Shown: piece after piece, positions 23,632-34,095 of the stretch
How positions within the stretch are numbered: position 1 is the stretch's first letter
How the letters are laid out: the number at the start of each line of letters is the position of its first letter
Source: Sabellastarte sp. h YS-2021
Lineage: Eukaryota > Annelida > Polychaeta > Sabellida > Sabellidae
Assembly: GCA_964017235.1 (NCBI GenBank)
Contig: OZ024930.1
Location: 28,710,614-28,774,613, forward strand
Reading direction: 5' to 3'
DNA length: 64,000 nt
Notes under the pieces: model-generated
Seen by the model: only the letters and a program-made list of their open reading frames with translations
What the model was told of the DNA's origin: nothing
The model's database searches: none
Position numbers and translations under genes: made by a program

Positions 23632-24005
23632 GAGGAGAAATTATTGATTGGTTCTGGTACACAGACATAAACACATTCTAGCTCTTTACCCAGGTGAGCT
23701 AAAGGGGAATCCCCGGAAATGCAGGTATTAACAGAACTGATATGCATGAGGACATTACATACTACCCCTCCATGGAAAGACCTGTCCTGAGGTGTTACAT
23801 GACTACATTATTTCACTTCAACTCGCTTGGCTTTGAGAGGGGGAATCGTATAAGCATCCACCATGTAGTAGGAGGAGAAATTATTGATTGGTTCTTCTGG
23901 GAGTCGATCCCACAGACTTTGGATTACACACAGACAGAAACACAAGTCTAGCTCTTTAACCAGCTGGGCTAAAGGGGAATCCCTGGAAACCCAGGTATTA
24001 ACAGG
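23632..24005 (-). repeat. Two tandem tRNA-derived SINE-like units
   Basis: Two related units both start GTAGYAGGAGGAGAAATTATTG and end GTATTAACAGRACTGRT. On the minus strand the second unit reads TAGCCCAGCTGGTTAAAGAG (a good A-box) and, about 45 bases on, GGGATCGACTCCC (a good B-box). The first unit has the same A-box region but a damaged B-box. They may be two insertions or one duplicated segment. Confidence 0.65.
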
Positions 24006-24194
24006 ACTGGTTTGTGTGAGGATTTTTCTAAAGGCTGTTTTCTAAAGGTTTTTTTCCTTGGTGTTTTCCACATGGTGCTGACCCCTGCTATGTCACTGGC
24101 CAGTGATTATGGACATCTGCTTTTCTGTATGATGCGTCTTGCAGTCTGTCTTTAGGACAGAGATTAAGCACTAAAAAGTACAATTAAAATTAGC

Positions 24195-25330
24195 AATCCA
24201 TAATCGTAATAGCATAATCAATTTAAGATCAACAACCTATTTAACCTAATAACAAGCAACGTAGGCCATTCGTTTATCTAAAATTAAGGTGTTTTATGAT
24301 AGCAAGTCAACCATCTTTGAGGGAGGGAAGTCAGTGTTTAACCTTAGTTAGTAAATGCTGGTGTAAAAATGGAAATTACCAAAAGCAAAATCCCTCTAGG
24401 TCACCGATAACTCTACAAAACCAAGCATCCCTATTTTATGGCTGCAAAGACCTTTAGATACAAAAATCCTCATGGGTATGTAATGATAAATTCAATATGA
24501 CACTGTAATCATTAGAATTATTAGATGCTGTCAGAAAGATGAAAACAAACCCCTGCAGATCCAGTGGATGCTTTTATTTATCTAAGGCTGTCATGTGACC
24601 CTTGATGAATCGTGTCAGCGATATTTGGCTAACTGATCTGTAGCATTTTTTCAAATCACCATAATAATTATCAACTAAGTATTTAAAATTTATTGTATAT
24701 AAAGATAACAATTTTGCATTTTTCAGGAATTTCTATAAACTCAATCTCTGTAAACTGCAATATACCCAAAATAGTGTGGCTAGAATTGCAACAAACACAG
24801 GTAAATACACTGGTATAACTCCCATTCTGTAAGGGGATAGGCAATGAAATGCCACTTTTCCTGAAATTTGTAGGAATACACTCAAAGTGACAAAACACGC
24901 ACATTCACAACTCATTTTACTGATAACACACGCCTCTGACCAGCTTATCTGCATTTGTTACACCTCTCCCTAAATTTGTTTACTTTCTGCTGGAGGAATA
25001 TGTGTACTAGTGTGTGACGTCATAATTTAAAAAGAGAGAAGTAGTGGTAAGGGGATTTAATTGGATTCATAATATAATGCGTGAGTTTTATTTTACTATA
25101 ACCACTGTTTAAGCACACTGCAGATACATTAAACAAAGTACTTGATAATAATGAAGATCATACTCCATTCTCCAGCAGATTACAAACAATTATATTTTAT
25201 TTTTCAATTCATTATGTTAAAACTTTGAGTGAAAATGTTTCTGTTTGGTTTGAATCTGATGTTCTTTATCATAACTTCTAACCACAAGGTATACCGCCTG
25301 TAGTGTCAATGGGCCATTAACATTAACAAC
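24195..25330. other. Mostly unrecognised; small LINE scrap
   Basis: LQYTQNSVARIATNTGKY and ITPIL at about 24757-24830 (plus) match the CR1/L2 LINE tail block that precedes LHWLPV in better copies. Nothing else here is recognisable. Confidence 0.45.
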
Positions 25331-25332
25331 CC

Positions 25333-26683
25333 ACCCAGCAGGCAATAGGATATCAAAAAGAAGTCAAAAAGACACTGGGCAAGACATCAGAAACTGATGC
25401 TTACTTGAAATTCGAAATGACATCATATGTTAAATGGCAAACAGATCTTTAGTAGCCTAGTCTATTTGACATCTCCAAAAGCCATAAAAATGACATCTAG
25501 TAGCCGATATAAATTTGATATCAGCATAAGACATCAATATGATCGCCCAATTTGGACTGACTTCATGTCTATATGACATCAGAAACTGACATCAATTTGA
25601 TGTACTGATATAAAAATCTGATTGACATCATTTCACAAGTGCTGAAACTAATTTTCAGTAATAAAAATATTGGTTAATAACATTTTGTTTTCACAGTTAC
25701 TATCACATTACATTGCTTTAACTACCATTTGTGTACACTTACCTGACACAGCCTTAAGTGATTTCCATGTACTATAAAGATTATTCCATGGGAGAAAATA
25801 ATTAATATTCAGTGGGAACCAGTTCAAAAATTTATACCATTTGTAAAGATACAAATTATGGGTACAAAAGTTTGAATATTAGAAGCCCTTTTTCTGAACT
25901 TTTATCTTTATTTATTCAATCTTTGGCTTGGTTGCAAACACTAAAGTATACATTTGTTTACAAAACAACATATTTCTTGTAAATTTTTGCTGTCACACAG
26001 CATTTTAGTTACAGTTTTAAACATAATTGTTTTGTCTGTACCAAAACTTAATTATTTTTGTCAAAGCAACATCACAGAGACTAGAGGCCAAGTTAGTAGG
26101 TTCAGCATCTAATCAAAGGTTGTCACCTCTGCCTAGGTTTGACCCTACTCATGTGAAAAAGCTGAGGGCCTGTCCTAATATGACCCTGGCTGGTGTACAG
26201 GATGATATTACATTTGTAATATTCCTAAAAACGATATAATTTTATAGAATACTGATGTTAATCCGATCTCAAATGATATGGTGATACTCCACTTGAAATG
26301 TTTTAACAAAGTGACATCATATTAATATCATTAAGATGTCAGAAACAATGCCCGAGTAGAATATCAGGTCACATCATATTATTCGAACATCATATTTTCA
26401 TCATTTGACATGACTACAAAAAGTCATGTTGGGATGGTGTCAATTTTATGTCATTGAATAGGATAATACAATCACATTAGGTCTGGTTATCATTTTGTCA
26501 TCTAGTTGATATTGTAGGTATGTTATTGACATAAAGTCATGTCATGTCACATAAACTGGATGTCAGATTTGTGTCAGATGACGTGACCACCTTAAATCAT
26601 GTCCGAGTGATAGTTACTTGATGTCATATACTAGCATGACCAAAACATGATGTCAAGAATTGGACCTGTGCCTGCTGGGCAAG
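25333..26683. mobile_element. Decayed inverted-repeat DNA element (MITE-like) rich in GACATC motifs
   Basis: The ends CCCAGCAGGCAATAGGA (25333) and, on the opposite strand from 26683, CCCAGCAGGCACAGG form short inverted termini. Both arms are rich in GACATC and its complement GATGTC, often palindromic, as in GACATCAATTTGATG. The middle is different AT-rich DNA with a SINE at 26075-26215. No transposase was found. The transposon superfamily is not determined. Confidence 0.5.
26075..26215 (+). repeat. tRNA-derived SINE, second family, copy 1
   Basis: It aligns with 59545-59700: a TAGTAGGTTCAGCATCTAATC head, TTGTCACC, TAGGTTTGACCCTACT at the B-box position, then TGTCCTAATATGACCCTGG. It lies inside the decayed inverted-repeat element. 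Confidence 0.55.
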
Positions 26684-28316
26684 GCCTTTGACAAGACTTG
26701 TAGCAATTCCAAAAAAATGACTAGCACACTCTGACAAAATCTTTCAAACACTTAAGGAAATAAATTTACGGTTTATTGCCAGAGCCCATTACTATCGATT
26801 TTCAAATTCAAGAGTTGCTTGGCTTGCATCAGGTATCGGACATTGATTTTCGTTCTCATTATGTCCTTAGCAAATAATACCAAGCTTCATACGAGTGCAA
26901 AATTTAACTTGCTGTGGGTATGTGTTTGATTGCATTTCCTGTTTTTAGATTATCCCTTCATTTCAACAAGTGAAAATAAATCATGACAGTTTTTTTCAGC
27001 ATTTGAAAAACCTGCCACAAGCTCTCACATCCTAAACTAAAATATACAAAAGGTCAAAGGCAAAAGCTCTTAGAGCAAATAAAACTTCTCTGGAACGAAA
27101 ATGAAAGATTATGAAGAAAAATCACCATGCATTGTGATTCAGATACAAAGCTGAAAATTCAACTTTAAAAATGTCTGGATAATGCGAAAAAGAAGAATTG
27201 AACAATTGTGTGAACCAAAAGTAAGAGCTGCTGTTTTAAGGTCAAAAGCACAATTTTATGAAGAAGGTGAAAAACCAACAAAATTTTTCTGCAATCCGGA
27301 AAAAAGCAAATGCATCAGTAAAGTGATAAGTGGACTCAATATAGATGGTAAAATAACTACCACACAAAAAAAATATAGTTGCTTTAAAAATTACTATAGT
27401 AAGATCTATAAATTTAAGTTAGGTAATCAAAATTTAACAATGTTTGTAGGACAAAAACATCATTAAGCTGAACGAAAAGAATAAAAATGACTGTGAGGGA
27501 TTAGTTACAGAGAAAGAAGCAAAGGTAGTCGTATATATGAAATAAATATGAAAAATAACAAAAGCTTAGGCAGAGGCAGTTCCTATAGAATTTTATACCT
27601 TCTTTTTTAGGGATATTGGGACATTTTTAATTCATAGTTTTAATGAATCCTACCATAAAGACAAACTTTCTATAACACAAACACAAGGTATAATTACCTC
27701 TTTGCCAAAAGGTAATAAACTAAGAGAATTTCTAAACAACAAAATCAAAATGCTTATGTGATTGGTAATACTCAAAAAGGTTTCTTAAAAGATAGATACA
27801 TAGAGGAAAATGCTTGTCTGGTTTATGATATAATGTCTGCTTTAAAAACTTCTGGTTCCAAAGGCTTCCTTAAATCATTGGACTCGAAGAACGCCTTTTC
27901 TTCTTTATGGGGTGTTCCACTGAAACCTAGGGGCGGCTGTAAAAGTTGGGGAACCAGGGATGAAAACCATAAAAAAGCTGGGTCAGTTACATTTCCCGAC
28001 AAGACATAACACACATCGGCTTGTCTGAATACAGATCCCAACCTGACTTGGGGTTGGGATCATTTTCTTCACAACAAGACAAGCCATAAACCTCTACCAG
28101 AGAAGCAGTAGCAACCCAAGCCAAGCTGACAAACAGACAGGGCTGGAGTATTTTCCAGACTCACCCGAACTGGACTGATTAAATCCTGGAGTTGGGATCC
28201 AGAGTCGGGATCAAAGCAACACTATATAAAGCCCCTCTGGCTGTCAAAAACATCATTTGGTACTGCAAAGAGGTCAGCTACACATCAGAGAGACTTTCTG
28301 TATAGGCTTTCTGTAC

Positions 28317-28335
28317 TTTTTTTTTTTTTTTTTTT
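28317..28335 (+). repeat. Poly-T run
   Basis: Nineteen T in a row inside the Harbinger element, upstream of the transposase relic. Confidence 0.9.
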
Positions 28336-28569
28336 GCATTTTGATTTTCTTCATAATTGGCAGACAGAGAAGGACACACCTGAACCCAGCTCCATCACCT
28401 GCCCCAGTCAGCCTCCAGAAGGAAGGCAGACAAGAATGAAGAGAAGAAGGAAGACACCAAACCCCTGGGACATGTCCTGGATCTTTCAAAGACAAGAAAA
28501 GGAATGCTACAGCAACCTCCCGGCTGACCTCATACACATGACATCCCAAGATACCAGAATTTTGTCAGG

Positions 28570-28915
28570 ATGCCACCTGCCCTTTTTGACCTCATAGAAG
28601 GAGGCATACACTGTGGCATCACGAAGTCAGTTGCCAATTTCAGGAAGCCATTAAAAATTGGACTGAAACTGGCAATAACCCTGAGACACCTGGCCACTGG
28701 TGAGACTTCCATCTCCTTGCAGTATCACTGGTTGGTTGGGCGCACCACAATCTGCAAATTCATCCCGTAGGTCTGGCGAGTCATCTAGGATGAATATTTG
28801 TGATGTCTGCTCTGGTAACCCTGAGGAAAAGGATGGAGAAGAAGTTCATAACCAGATGGAATGTCACCCATGCTGTAGGGGCCATAGACGGGAAGCATAT
28901 TGCCATGAATAGGGG
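28570..28915 (+). pseudogene. PIF/Harbinger transposase fragment (DDE_4 type)
   Basis: It starts MPPALFDLIEGGI, a start shared by many Harbinger nucleases. LKLAITLRHLATGETSISLQ and VGRTTICKFI are the conserved N-terminal block. After frame changes it ends with RWNVTHAVGAIDGKHIAM, where the Asp of GAIDGKHI (28887-28889) is the first catalytic residue of the DDE triad. The remaining two acidic residues and about two thirds of the protein are absent, since sequence after 28920 is unrelated. At least two frameshifts lie between about 28765 and 28810. A non-functional relic. Confidence 0.8.
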
Positions 28916-29159
28916 TTGAGGCTGGCATCTATCAGGCCTTTTTACGACTTCTATTAGTCCTTTTCACGGCTTCTATTAGTCCTTTTTTATTTAAGTTTTA
29001 TTTCCAACAATTTTAAAAACTTTTTCAAACCAAATCAAATGTCCCCTGCTGAAGACATTCAACACAAGTTATGTTAAAATGACCCACAATTAATGTAAAC
29101 TTTTATGAAACATTTAAAACTTTTTTTTACAAATTATTTTCTAGCAAATGTTCACATTC

Positions 29160-30760
29160 ATCCATTGATTTTTTAATGTTTGAGGCCAAAGTGTTTTTTG
29201 TGGGGCAGTGTAATGCTTCTTGTTTTGGATTTTTTAAACAACAGCTATTAATTGTTTTTGAAAGATTCCGATAGTCCTGAAAAGCACCTTTAAGTTTTTT
29301 ACAGCATTGGTCCAGAAAAGAGCCAATTGGGGGAAATGGCAGTGTTTGTGCTGTGGCTGCTGTTTGGCATGCGCTGACTACGGAGAAAGCTCAGGCTGGG
29401 CTTATGGCTGCTGATGTTCTTGCTGTTAGGCAGTGGTGGTTGGAGGAAAGGTGGCTGGAGCTGGCGTGTCGGCTGGCGAAGCTGTGGTATGTCAATCTGT
29501 TGGTAGCTCATCACAGTCTGAAGATTTCCAAAGAAGCTTGAAAGTCCTGATATGTTGTGTTGACTTTCTTCTCCTGTAGCAGAAGCAACTGATGTAGGAT
29601 TCAAGTGCTTCATTGGCATCAATGTAAAGGTAAGTGGTCTTGAAGGTCAGTCGAGCCTGTTGGTCGTCAATGACTAGGGACGAAGTTGGCTGCCCATTGG
29701 ATTGCTACTGCTGTCCTTTGGTTGCCACTTGGCTCTGCTAAACAGGTTGGATGACCTGGTTTGCAGGCATCTGAGTTTCTGTGATTGTTAAGATATATTC
29801 CCTTGCAGCTGGTGCTGGCTGCTGTTGAAATGTCTGTAGCACAAATGTTGAGGTTGCACTTGAGCTTCATGAAATGGGCTGTTGCTGTGGTTGCTGGGGA
29901 TGATGACCACATACCTCTTCCCTGCTTTGGATGCTTCTAAGAAGCTTCACAGCCTAGTTTCTAAATCTCTAAAAATCTTACTCTTCTAATCCTTCCACCT
30001 CCAACGCCAGGTATTTGCAGAAGGCTGTATGTGTTGTTGTCTCCTGCTTTTGCCTCAGGAATCATGACAGCATGGTTCCACTGTGAACTAACCATGACCT
30101 GCTGGCCAACCAAAGAGCAACCTGAAGTAGCGGTACAGCTTGTGACTTGTTAAGGCTGTAACATGGTTTCTCTTGACTGCATGCTGATCTTCATACTATC
30201 CATGTCAAAGATCTTGAGATGTTGTGTGCTGAAGCAGCTGAAACACTGGCTCATCGGGCCTGAGATTTAAGCCTGACGATTTGCCGAGTGCCTTGCATGT
30301 AATGTGGAAAGTCTGGAATCAATTCTGACATTTCATCATCTCTTTCAGAGCCTTTCAGACTTTGATTGGGTCAGCTTGCCATAAAGTGTCCTTTGAGACT
30401 GAAACCAGGTCTTGCACACCTTGACAGACAGCTTGTGACTGCTGGCGAACCTATCTCAGAGACACTCCTTCCTTCATTTTCCTTGAAATATTCATTATTC
30501 ATTAGTCATACAACTCCTCATTGTCCTTTACAAAGTGACTGTGATGGTCCTGCCTCTCCTCCTGCCTCTGTTTCTGTGTCACTTTTCTTGGTTCTGGGAC
30601 TTTTCTGTAACTCCCTCCTCATGGAATGTGTTTCCTCCGGTCTTGCCTCCTCCTCCCTCCTTGCCTCTTCCTGCCTCTGCTTCTGTGCCCCCTCCCTTTC
30701 TCTTGACCCCCTCCCTCCTCCACTGGATATCTGCCACTGTGTCCCCAACTAAAATTCAGG
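29160..30760 (-). pseudogene. Possible second Harbinger ORF (Myb/MADF-like regulator), decayed
   Basis: On the minus strand several open pieces follow one another. They are a Glu/Arg-rich segment (30748-30518), a FCKYLALEVEGLEE block near 30010-29970, Gln-rich text near 29890-29750, a Pro/Ser-rich segment (29622-29299), and FLDQCCKKLKGAFQDYRNLS near 29310-29250. PIF/Harbinger elements usually carry a divergent second ORF with Myb/SANT or MADF features, and position and strand fit. The family call is inferred from context; no SANT motif is clear. Frames are broken repeatedly. Confidence 0.4.
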
Positions 30761-31580
30761 AAAAACTGTCAATAGAAACTTCTAGCTTCCTTACTCTTCT
30801 GCCCTTCTTAGGACCCACTCTTAAACAAGCAGTTTTTTTTTAAATTAAAATTCTAAAATATAAAGTCAGCCAACATCAACTAGATAATTGTTTCCTATTT
30901 TTGAAACGCTGCCAGATGTACTCTTTCAGATTCCAAATTATGCATTGCAAAATCTGACTCTCCTTATATAGTCAGAGACTGCATCAGCAGAAACACTGTG
31001 GGTTGTAAAAATGAAGCCAGCTTGTCCTACACAGTGCCCAGCTAGTCGTCTGTGTCTCCATCTTGTCAGTTTGGGGTTCACATATTCTTTGTATTTGTTC
31101 CTTGCTTATCCTGCTGAGATGTTGCCAACTCTACAGTTTAAGACAGGAAGTATCGGTTATGTTTAGGACAGGTCTGTTTGCTTTCAACTATGATCAGTTT
31201 GTGTTGACGGCGTGTATTCAAGACAAGACGGTTACAGTATAGGACAAGATGGGAAGTGTGACCGACAAGCCATAGAGATCCACTACAGGAGGGCAGAGCC
31301 AAGGTCAGGATACATCTTTGAAATTTTGCCAATCCACCGCAACAAGCCAGGAAACTACAACCAATCCTAACCAACTCTGTAAACATTGTTCACGACCCTC
31401 GAAAAATACTTAGTTACCAACAAGGTAACACAGTGGAACAGCCCCATTAGGGTGGGCACATATTAAAAATATTATTCAAGCATTTTGGGGGGAAGGACTT
31501 CATGTCTTGGTTTAACCTGCTTTTTATACAGGAGCTTTTAGCTATACCATAAATAATGGCATTTTACTGAATTCTTCTAT

Positions 31581-32205
31581 CTAGAATCATAGGCGTAGGA
31601 ACTGGAGGGGCAGTGGGTGGGGATATCTTTTCGCCTCCCCCCCCCCCCCCCCCAAGTTCTTGCAATACAACTAAACTCCCATTTTGAAGTTTATGTAAAT
31701 TTTTACAGGCAACTCATTAATATGTAATCAAATTACACTTTTACCCTATTCACTGCTCACATGTACCATTGTGTAAGCTACCATTTAGACTATAAAATAT
31801 TTATTTTTATGATTTGTAAAAAGAACATTTTTAGTTAACCTGTCAGGGGATTTGTAAAATTCTGTGAAACGTTTCACTTATGCAGACCAAAATCACACAT
31901 ATATTGATATTCTACTTTTGATTTACTGTGTTGCTAATTATTTAGAACTTAGACATGTAGTTTCAAATTCACACAGAGCAATGGCTTGGCACAGCAATTT
32001 GTTAGCTGATAAGATTTTTCCCAGAAATCTCTTCTTTCTTTACTGTGTGTTTATTGGACCTAGCCAGTCCAGCGATTATACATCCCCCTCAATTCGGGGA
32101 TTAACCTTGATAAAAATAGATCTTGTATCAGCTCAGCACTTGAAGGAAATTATTGGTGTTGAGTCGCGTTAGTGCAGTCTAGTTCCTCGTAACCCCAACC
32201 AAAAA
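31581..32205. mobile_element. Second insertion inside the Tx1/L1-type LINE, class unknown
   Basis: LINE coding text stops near 31580 and resumes near 32210. The interval starts CATAGGCGTAGGAACTGGAG with a C-run at about 31637-31653 and ends CTAGTTCCTCGTAACCCCAA. The two ends share an inverted GGAACT core, so a non-autonomous DNA element is likely. The terminal repeats are too weak to name a superfamily. A 102-codon frame at 31864-32172 has no recognisable domain. Confidence 0.45.
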
Positions 32206-32849
32206 TTGCTTCCTGAGAATGTGGGTGTAGTAGGATGACCCCTCAGTCCATATATCTTCATCTTGGCTGTTGAACCTTTGGTTAGAATGTTTGCTTTGGA
32301 CAGTGAAATAAATGCATTAAACTAAAAGAATAAGAGTTCAAGTTAGGGCAATATGCAAATGATATTTTTTTAATAACTAAACCTTCTAAAGTTGAACTGA
32401 AAAAGAGTTTCAAAATATTTCATGAAATTTATCTAATTTCAGGCCTTAAATTACAACCAGATAAATATTGTTTGTTTAGGAAAAGGTGTGTAACATCTTT
32501 CACCTTACTTGGTATAAAATTTGATACAAACCTCAAAAATATACCAGATTTTTACTGTTCAAAATAGCAAACATTGAAGGATTGTTAAAGGCATATAAAC
32601 AGAAAAATTCTCTTTTATTGGGAAAATAACAGTCCTCAAACTCTGGTCATTCCTAAACTGGTCTATCTTTTAAAAGTGCTGCTACAGAAGTCAAAAATTA
32701 AAAATATTTTCTGGAAAGATGTCATAAGTGCATGGCTTAAATAGAAAGAGATGTATATCAGCAATATTGATTTTGATCTTACCCAATTGAGAACTCAAAC
32801 TTTACATTTATGTTGTCAAATACACAGGTCACAGTTTAAGTATTTCTGG

Positions 32850-33715
32850 TATCACATATGTTGTATATCATGTGTATAAAATTAAGATAACTATAACATA
32901 ACTGTTCAATACAGGAAAAAAAACGAAAATATATGCAATTTTTTTTTATTATTATAATATAGATTTTTAATGTCGTATCTTGAGGCAACACCACAAATGT
33001 TTCTTTCGGTTTTTTCATTTAAAAATAAGCAATGCAATTTTAATTGTTTTCAATTGATAATTTTCACACTACTTGCTTTGAGGTTATAATTTTTTTACAT
33101 GAAATTATTGACAGGTGTAGAACCTTCATACTGCTTACGAAAAATTTTGAGACATCGATGGGTGGTTTGCCGTCTCTCATGCCCCGCCCAGAGAGTCAAC
33201 TCAAAGATTTTAATTTATAAAAAACGGGTAAATAAACTTGCAAAAATGTACGTATAAGGAGTAAGGGGCGATAGGATCAGTGTATTGAACAGCTTGCTTT
33301 TAAACATGAACTACCAACAAACAAAGTCCATTTACAGAACAATAGGAAAATTCAAGTAGATGTTAATATGACCACAAGGAACAGTATGTATGGTCAATAA
33401 AATATCAAAACATGAATGCTACGAGTTTTTTGGGTAACAGAATCGCACAATAAGCTGTCTGAAATTGTAAACCAGATAAAGCCGGAGTGGAATTTGGGGT
33501 TTTAAACTTATTTCAACAGGTCAACTTAGATTGTCTTGCGTTGAATACTGACATGAGTGGTGGTTAATATTTTTACAGCAGATTAAGTCAATGTGAAAGT
33601 TGGGCCTTTATTACATATCATGCTATGTATATAACCTAAATGCTGGGACATACAGACTGGGTAATATGTTTTGTCGTTATCCATCACATGCTTCATTTGT
33701 GCTTAACAGAGGAAA
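32850..33715. other. No gene recognised
   Basis: AT-rich DNA after the LINE. No domain or repeat identified. Confidence 0.4.
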
Positions 33716-33719
33716 ATAC

Positions 33720-34095
33720 AGATGAGATATATGGTTCAAGAGTTCGAGGGATACACTTTGGTATTTGAGTCCGAAAGGATAAATGGTTGTAAAAATGCAT
33801 GAAAAAGTCAAATATGTAAGTTTTACAAATGTAAACGTCAAACTTTCCTTTGAAAAATTACTTTAAAGTTGGGCACCGTCAGATTTCCATACATTCTGAC
33901 TGAAAAAGTTTTTTTTTTTGCAAAAAACACATCTACAGATCATAAAAGTGATATTTTTGTCACAAATACTTTGTTGAAGGTTATTGCATTATTATTATTG
34001 CATTACCATGATCTCTGTAAGATTAAATGTGACCCTTAATCTTTAATCCTAATAATAGATGTTCTTGACCACATGATAACAACGTGCCCCATGTT
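33720..34095 (+). mobile_element. CR1-type LINE 3' end, inverted partner of 37975-38300
   Basis: The sequence from 33790 to 34095 matches the reverse complement of about 37975-38260. Shared text includes CAAATATG, ACAAATGTAAAC, CTTTAAAGTTGGGCAC, TAAAAGTGATATT, AAGGTTRTTRCA and TACCATGATCYCTGTAAGATTAAAT. In the partner copy this stretch follows LINE coding text, so both are 3' untranslated ends of one LINE family in opposite orientation. Confidence 0.6.

Larger units (their letters stand above)
22784..24195 (+). mobile_element. CR1/L2-type LINE 3' part with insertions
   Basis: VNPDKTEFLTLGSK (22787 on), CFNNILGNPIF and the VWFASDISC block are followed, after an (ATT)n-led insert at about 22945-23085, by IDYCNSFI, LQCVQYSLARIV, then TSVRQKNLLVAYYTLLCVKDSF. 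A TNYLGVTFVYDAPKNWYDM, SPISLSFFTNTLKTYLFGN block ends near 23630. A SINE pair follows, then a 3' end with GCACTAAAAAGTACAATTAAAATTAG near 24170. Frame breaks are frequent. It is the same broad LINE group as 13820-14467. Confidence 0.7.
27908..31446. mobile_element. PIF/Harbinger DNA transposon, decayed
   Basis: Terminal inverted repeats are TGGGGTGTTCCACTG (27908) and, from 31446 on the other strand, TGGGGCTGTTCCACTG. They are flanked by a TTA duplication at 27905-27907 and 31447-31449, the 3-bp TWA-type target of PIF/Harbinger. Inside are a transposase relic (plus) and a probable second ORF (minus), as this superfamily has. It sits in the RT part of the Tx1/L1-type LINE, whose coding text resumes after the right end, so it is younger than that LINE. 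Confidence 0.8.
27040..32840 (+). mobile_element. Tx1/L1-type LINE relic cut by two later insertions
   Basis: Coding text is collinear with a Tx1/L1 ORF2. The linker has RSKAQFYEEGEKPTKFFC and EKSKCISKVI (27237-27330), then DGKITTTQKK, then RT blocks QKGFLKDRYIEENACLVYDI and LDSKNAFSSL to 27907. After the Harbinger element it resumes with GAFSYTINNGILLNSSI near 31535. After a second insert it continues with PLSPYIFILAVEPLVRMFAL near 32240-32295, QYANDIFLITKPSKVELKKS and ISGLKLQPDKYCLF near 32355-32475. Many stops are seen. The endonuclease part is missing on the left, so it is 5'-truncated. Confidence 0.75.

Noticed and set aside
23880-23985. Functional tRNA gene on the minus strand
   Set aside because: A- and B-box-like sequences are present but no cloverleaf closes and a related unit lies next to it, so a SINE is more likely.
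28257-28439. Short hydrophobic peptide gene
   Set aside because: The Phe run is the translation of a 19-T homopolymer.
30366-30843. Pro/Leu/Ser-rich protein frames on the plus strand
   Set aside because: Low-complexity CCTCCT-rich DNA inside the Harbinger element opens several frames at once; the minus strand better fits a decayed second ORF.
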